Source of the DNA: Dictyocoela muelleri
Lineage: Eukaryota > Microsporidia
Length of the DNA stretch: 11,625 bases
Reading direction: 5' to 3'
NCBI GenBank assembly: GCA_016256075.1
Contig: SDVU01000638.1
Location: 1-11,625 of the forward strand
Part shown: positions 7,704 to 11,625 of the stretch, piece by piece
Layout: the number at the start of each line of letters is the position of its first letter
Numbering within the stretch: position 1 is the first letter of the stretch
The notes under the pieces: model-generated
Databases searched by the model: none
What the model was told of the DNA's origin: nothing
Seen by the model: only the letters and a program-made list of their open reading frames with translations
Translations under genes and position numbers: made by a program

Positions 7704-8282
7704 GACCTTTAGTTCTTGGGACCCAAGTATATCGTTATTCTTAAGCTACACAGTATCCAAGTTATAAGTATCCAAATTATACGTTATTCTTAAGATACCC
7801 AGTGTACAGGCCGTATACGCGATTTTCATTTTATCACAGTCTCGACAGGATAAATCGTGAAATAAGGCTTTTAATGAATTTTGGTATTATCCCGTTCAGT
7901 ACACTCGATTTCTCTCAGGGAAAAATAACTGAATTGAATTAAAAGTATAATTTCATGGTAAACTCAAATATTGTTTCGTAATTTTTTTATAGTATTACGA
8001 CATCATATTAGGTTTATCATGAAATTATACTTTTAATTAAATTCAGTTATTTTTCCCTGAGAGAAATCGAGTGTGTTGAACAGGTTAAAAATATTTTTTA
8101 TATTTTCAATACAGTTTTTACAAAAAAAACATTATCGCACTCATACCCACATCATTGAGAGACTTTGTGGTTTAATGTAATATTAGACCCTCTTTTAATC
8201 AACTATATCACACTGAACAACTGTATATTATGCCTATATTTATTGACAGATTAATGACATTCGAGTATAACTTAATAAAAGA
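7704..8282 (-). mobile_element. SINE-like repeat, headless copy interrupted by a MITE
   Basis: The body matches 2370-2689 and the reverse complement of 2885-3154: CGATTTTC.TTTTATCA near 7818, ATTATCGCACTCATACCCACA near 8133, TTTTAATCAACTATA near 8195, and AACTGTATATTA near 8220. The tRNA head is absent; similarity stops near AATAAAAG at about 8282. A 194-bp inverted-repeat element sits at 7891-8084. Near the tail, a TTATTCTTAAG.TAC.CAGT word occurs twice (7735 and 7782, 47 bp apart), a local duplication. Confidence 0.6.
7891..8084. mobile_element. 194-bp MITE-like inverted-repeat element
   Basis: Terminal inverted repeats of about 73 bp (7891-7963 and 8012-8084) surround a 48-bp spacer. They share ACTCGATTTCTCTCAGGGAA, then AATAACTGAATT.AATTAAAA and TATAATTTCATG, with only a few mismatches. 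It has no coding capacity. It lies inside a SINE-like copy, so it inserted later. I could not find a convincing target duplication. The left flank GGTATTATCC resembles the Merlin terminus GGTACTATCC, but the right side does not match, so its family is open. Confidence 0.8.
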
Positions 8283-8705
8283 ATTAAAAAGATTTTAACA
8301 ATGACACTTGGATAAATTCATTTGTGTTAAGAACAAAGATATCCAGCACAATTAAAATATTTTAACAAAGCCTGGAAATGATCATTTATTGTAGATAAAA
8401 TAAATGGATTAAATTGGCATCTTTTTGTTTCTTTAGAAATGAAAATAATATATCCTAATGTTTTATATAAAGGGCAGAAAAATGAAGATATCTATTGTAA
8501 GTATTAAAGTATTAAAGTATTAAAAATAATAGAATTAATCAAATTATAATTGATCAAAAACTTCAGAAATATCTCTTAAATATATTTTTTTAATCGGATT
8601 AGTCAAAAATTAATGATTTTTATTTTTATTTGAATATAAAATTTTCTAAAAATAATAATTAAAGTTTTAAAAAATAATAAAAACAAAATAATTAAAATAT
8701 TTATT
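8283..8705. other. AT-rich stretch without a supportable gene
   Basis: Between a SINE-like copy and the 16-bp array. On the minus strand about 45 codons stay open near 8330-8465 (reading KTLGYIIFISKETKRCQF in part), but no family is recognisable. It also holds a short triple of AAGTATT words at 8499-8520. Confidence 0.35.
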
Positions 8706-8829
8706 TTAATTCAATCATTTTAATTCAAATAAGATTTAATTCAAATAAGATTTAATTCAAATAAGATTTAATTCAAATAAGATTTAATTCAAATAAGATT
8801 TAATTGAATCATTTTAATTCAAATAAGAT
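8706..8829. repeat. 16-bp tandem array just downstream of the CFT2-like stop codon
   Basis: Five perfect 16-bp units (TTAATTCAAATAAGAT) run from 8720 to 8799. They are bracketed by 14-bp related units at 8706-8719 (TTAATTCAATCATT) and 8800-8813 (TTAATTGAATCATT), followed by one more 16-bp unit at 8814-8829. The last unit ends 34 bases beyond the stop codon of the minus-strand gene. On the gene strand each unit contains CTTATTTGAATTAA, so the array is likely in or just past its 3' untranslated region. A role in 3'-end formation is possible but is not shown. Confidence 0.9.
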
Positions 8830-8863
8830 TTTCAAAATCAACTGTTTGTTTCTTATTCAAAAA

Positions 8864-10960
8864 TTATTCTAAAAACAAAAAAAAATCGTAAAAAACATCT
8901 CTAAGCTTAATATAAGCATCATTAATCACACCACTTATCAATATTTCATTATTTGAAATTCTAGAATACAAATTACACCCTCTAATCTCAATATCTCCAT
9001 TATTCAAATTCTCAATTTCAACTTGTAAATCCTTTTCATCGATCTTATCCTTCAATAACTTTGAATTAATAGGTGCCGATAAGGTCAATTTAACATTGTG
9101 CGCGCCTACCTGTAAATTCTTAAAATTGACAAATTTACAACTATTTAAAAAATCAATGTCCTCTAAATAATGAATTTTAGGTATTTTGAATTCAATTTCA
9201 TCTCTAATTACATTTCCTGAACAATAACTTGCCTGAAATTCACAGCCTAGACCTTCTAAAATCAATAATTTTTTTATTTCAATCCTGTCTAAAATCATTT
9301 TAAGAGATAATAAATCAGAAATGCCACCAAAATTAACATTTATGATTGGAATTTCGAATTTAACTTTATACTTCTGATAATTTACGGTTTCAACCTTCTT
9401 TTTTTCAATTTTTATACTTTCAATTTCAATCTTATTATCAATTTCAGGTTCTTTAAATTCAAAATATTCACCATAATCATCTATTTCAAGTTTTTTTTCA
9501 TCAGGAAATAAAATTTTCTGATTCTGATTATGAACTGAACAGAAAAAATATGAGTTACTTTTTTCGTACCATATTAATTCAGGTTCGTTTTTCCTTTGAG
9601 AATTTTCAACTAAAATATTTTCCTCATCTTTATTTTTCTCATCAATTTTAATTTCAACCTCATCCAGACCGATTCGAGGGATTTTTAATTCTACAAATTT
9701 TGAACTTCGTAATGATGAAATAAAAATTAAATCATTATCATTTAAATCATTCATGTTTAAATCATTATCATTTAAATCATTATCATTTAAATCATTATCA
9801 TTTAAATCATTATCATTTAAATCATTATCATTTAAATCAAAATAGGGATTCAATCCTTCAATGAAATTTATAATTTTACAGTTTTCTCGAAAATCGCAAA
9901 TTAACGATTTAGAATAATCACTAAAAATATCCGTCAAAATGTAAACGTCATATTCTTTCAATTCAACAAAAAAGTCCATCACATCAACATCAAAAATTAA
10001 AGGATTGATTTTGGTTTCAGAAAATTTATTCGTAGCAAATTCACCTGTCCATTCTAAAAGTGATTTAATTTTTCCAAGGTATTGTTTTGCGTAAGCACCT
10101 ATCAGAACTATCTTTTTATTTTTTATATCTTTTAAATCTGAAATTATAAATAACAATTCAAGTAATCGGGTGTATGAGATTAATATGAATATTTTTGATT
10201 TATGAACCTGATTTGTTAAAGTATATTTTTTTGGATTTAAATTTTTCTCGTCATCAAAAAATTGTAAAACCTTACAATCTCTTTCTTTTCTGTTTATCGG
10301 CGGCTCTAAAACATATTTAGAATCAACAATTACAAGAAATGGGTTGTTAACATCTTGAAAAACAACCATATCTAATCCATCAATGTGTCTTTCTTTTCGA
10401 TGATTCACATTCATCATAACAATAATATCCTCAATCCCAACTTTAATATGAAAAACAGATCCGCCCATTGAATATCCTGAATTGTAGGCAACGATTTTTA
10501 TTGAATTAACGTAAATGGGCTGTTTATGTTTGATTGTTTCGATTTTCGAGAATATCTTTTCAATTTCTGACACCTGATATTTTTTTGTTCTGCTGTTGTA
10601 TTCTAAAAATTCAATTCTGGCAAGTATATGTGTTGGTAAAGTCGCAATTGTCCGTTTCGATTTTAAAGTATAAATGTCTTTAATATATTCAAGGCTAGGA
10701 TGTGTTATTAAGCAACAATCAACTTCTTTATTATCTAAATTTTTATTATCTGAATTTTTATTATCTAAGTTTTTATTATAAACTTCTTTATTATCAACTT
10801 CTTTATTATCTAAATTTTTCTTATCGATTTCTTTATCTTTATTATGTTTTGATTTTATACCTTGTCTGCAATTTATTTGTATTATCGTGTTGTCTATTTC
10901 CAAGAGGTATGAATATTTTTTGTTGTCCAATGGAGTTACCTTAATCTTAGTGCATGTCAT
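8864..10960 (-). CDS. CFT2: CPSF100/Cft2-like cleavage and polyadenylation factor subunit
   Basis: A 698-residue protein resembling CPSF2 (CPSF100; yeast Cft2), the non-catalytic metallo-beta-lactamase/beta-CASP partner of the CPSF73/Ysh1 endonuclease in nuclear pre-mRNA 3'-end processing. Seen: a degenerate lactamase motif THPSLEYI (residues 86-93) where CPSF100 has SHPDPLHL; a segment YSMGGSVFHI (163-172) matching HMIGGTIWKI; NHRKERHIDG (186-195) matching NHKREIHLNG; KSNSYFFC then DDYGEYF (494-500) matching the SYPMFP...DEYGE block; and a C-terminal domain (about 531-698) ending in LRDVFYDFFLFLE, like IRDLLYEQYAIV. Metal-ligand positions appear lost (Y163 and N184 replace His and Asp), so it should be catalytically inactive, as known for this subunit. 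Two low-complexity inserts, at about 46-80 and 376-410, come from DNA tandem repeats. The length is somewhat below the human protein (about 780). The ATG at 10960 is chosen because CCC lies just upstream. The family call is firm; no intron is seen. Confidence 0.88.
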   Translation of the reverse strand: MTCTKIKVTPLDNKKYSYLLEIDNTIIQINCRQGIKSKHNKDKEIDKKNLDNKEVDNKEVYNKNLDNKNSDNKNLDNKEVDCCLITHPSLEYIKDIYTLKSKRTIATLPTHILARIEFLEYNSRTKKYQVSEIEKIFSKIETIKHKQPIYVNSIKIVAYNSGYSMGGSVFHIKVGIEDIIVMMNVNHRKERHIDGLDMVVFQDVNNPFLVIVDSKYVLEPPINRKERDCKVLQFFDDEKNLNPKKYTLTNQVHKSKIFILISYTRLLELLFIISDLKDIKNKKIVLIGAYAKQYLGKIKSLLEWTGEFATNKFSETKINPLIFDVDVMDFFVELKEYDVYILTDIFSDYSKSLICDFRENCKIINFIEGLNPYFDLNDNDLNDNDLNDNDLNDNDLNDNDLNMNDLNDNDLIFISSLRSSKFVELKIPRIGLDEVEIKIDEKNKDEENILVENSQRKNEPELIWYEKSNSYFFCSVHNQNQKILFPDEKKLEIDDYGEYFEFKEPEIDNKIEIESIKIEKKKVETVNYQKYKVKFEIPIINVNFGGISDLLSLKMILDRIEIKKLLILEGLGCEFQASYCSGNVIRDEIEFKIPKIHYLEDIDFLNSCKFVNFKNLQVGAHNVKLTLSAPINSKLLKDKIDEKDLQVEIENLNNGDIEIRGCNLYSRISNNEILISGVINDAYIKLRDVFYDFFLFLE
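9731..9835 (-). repeat. 15-bp in-frame tandem repeat in the CFT2-like gene
   Basis: Seven consecutive 15-bp units (plus strand ATCATTATCATTTAA), six of them alike and one variant at 9746-9760. They encode a run of DLNDN pentapeptides at residues 376-410, with one LNMND variant. The unit length is a multiple of three, so gain or loss of copies keeps the frame. The run lies in the beta-CASP-equivalent region, where an acidic, asparagine-rich loop could be tolerated. The near-identity of the units suggests recent slippage. Confidence 0.9.
10718..10825 (-). repeat. In-frame NKE/NLD low-complexity repeat near the N-terminus of the CFT2-like protein
   Basis: Short repeated DNA words (plus strand TTTTTATTATCTAAA and variants, in steps of 12 and 18 bp) encode a charged stretch built from LDNKEVDNK-type words at about residues 46-80. 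It falls between the early strand IIQINCRQG and the degenerate lactamase motif THPSLEYI, a point where other CPSF100 proteins have a compact helix-loop. It is most likely a surface loop expansion. Confidence 0.75.
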
Positions 10961-10962
10961 GA

Positions 10963-10965
10963 GGG
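10963..10965 (-). promoter_or_regulatory. CCC motif just upstream of the start codon
   Basis: On the minus strand the bases before the ATG read AACCCTC. A CCC (or GGG-like) motif a few bases upstream of the start is a documented feature of microsporidian genes and is thought to mark transcription starts with very short leaders. Such a C run is rare in this AT-rich sequence, so it supports both the chosen start at 10960 and the microsporidian assignment. The further upstream sequence (TTATATC) is AT-rich, with no distinct promoter element. Confidence 0.55.
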
Positions 10966-11625
10966 TTATTACTTTGATATAAGAAAAAAATTTATTTTAA
11001 AATTTTATCTAAAAATTTTTAAACACAATGAAATTTAAACGATAAACTCCGACTAATCATTCTTAATAAAATTTAGAATCATAAATACTTTTATTGTTTC
11101 GATTAATAACAAATAATAATTTAATAGTATTAACATAAAAAAATAATCATAACCCATGTATATTATTTATGTTCTAATTTAAGTTTTAATTTATATTTAT
11201 TTTGGTTGCCATGAAGATATTTATGAATAATTGTTACAAAGCAACGATATTATTCAAATATTGGTGTAATTAAAACTATTGAATATAAATTCTGGTATTA
11301 AAATAATACCCTTGATATCGTTTATTAAATAATCAGGAAAGACATTTAGCCTAAGTTTGTAGAGTAATAAGATGATTATGTATTCAGTAAGATTCTTATT
11401 AATTCATATAATCCGTTTTTATTGGGTGTAATAGGAAATTTTTGTGATTAATATCCATACATAATAAATGATAAACGGCTGTGTGGGCTAATAGCCATAC
11501 GTAAAAGTGGGTCTACAATTTTATTTTTTTAACCCCTGAAAAAAATGTACGAAATTATAAAAGATATTGAAAATGTGTTAATTTTAATTATTAAATAGTT
11601 ATTATGTTATAAATGTCATTGAAAT
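10966..11625. other. AT-rich region upstream of the CFT2-like gene
   Basis: It should hold the promoter of the minus-strand gene at its left edge. An imperfect inverted repeat at about 11189-11290 (ATATTT.ATGAATAATTGTT against AACGATATTATTCAAATATT) may be an old MITE. Near 11450-11510 a CCATACRTAA word occurs twice. No gene is seen. Confidence 0.4.

Noticed and set aside
8706-8829. A CRISPR array
   Set aside because: The units abut with no unique spacers and the host is eukaryotic; it is a plain tandem repeat.
10702-10944. An 80-codon plus-strand open frame rich in Tyr and Leu
   Set aside because: It is the antisense shadow of the repeated N-terminal region of the CFT2-like gene.

Overview
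The window looks like nuclear DNA of a repeat-rich, very AT-rich eukaryote, most likely a microsporidian with an expanded genome (Edhazardia- or Hamiltosporidium-like). This is an inference from four things: extreme AT richness, one intron-free gene in 11.6 kb, a CCC motif a few bases before that gene's ATG (a known microsporidian start-site feature), and Merlin-type DNA transposons, which are common in microsporidia.

The only host gene is at the right: a 698-residue CPSF100/Cft2-like subunit of the mRNA 3'-end cleavage and polyadenylation complex (8864-10960, minus). It carries low-complexity inserts encoded by in-frame DNA tandem repeats. An array of 16-bp repeats lies just past its stop codon.

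The left 8.3 kb is a transposon graveyard. (1) A Merlin/IS1016-type element (3951-5463) has an exact 8-bp target duplication, matching GGTACTATCC ends, a transposase with an intact DDE domain but a frameshifted N-terminus, and an unusual palindrome at each end. (2) A second, older transposase of the same broad class lies decayed on the plus strand (about 6592-7440), hidden by stops and frameshifts. (3) A SINE-like family with a tRNA-derived head appears in five places (1-142, 1380-1449, 2370-2689, 2885-3154, 7704-8282). Three copies keep the far end but lack the head, as expected of 5'-truncating, LINE-driven copying. (4) Three inverted-repeat (MITE or foldback-like) elements occur at about 167-512, 688-1125 and 7891-8084; the last sits inside a SINE-like copy. 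(5) A 160-bp repeat is present twice in direct orientation, at 3555-3714 and 5991-6150.

The remaining stretches (about 1460-2240, 3155-3554, 5472-5990, 6151-6590, 7441-7703, 8283-8705 and 10966-11625) are AT-rich, and I see no supportable gene in them. All identities rest on reading the sequence by eye; repeat borders are approximate unless stated.
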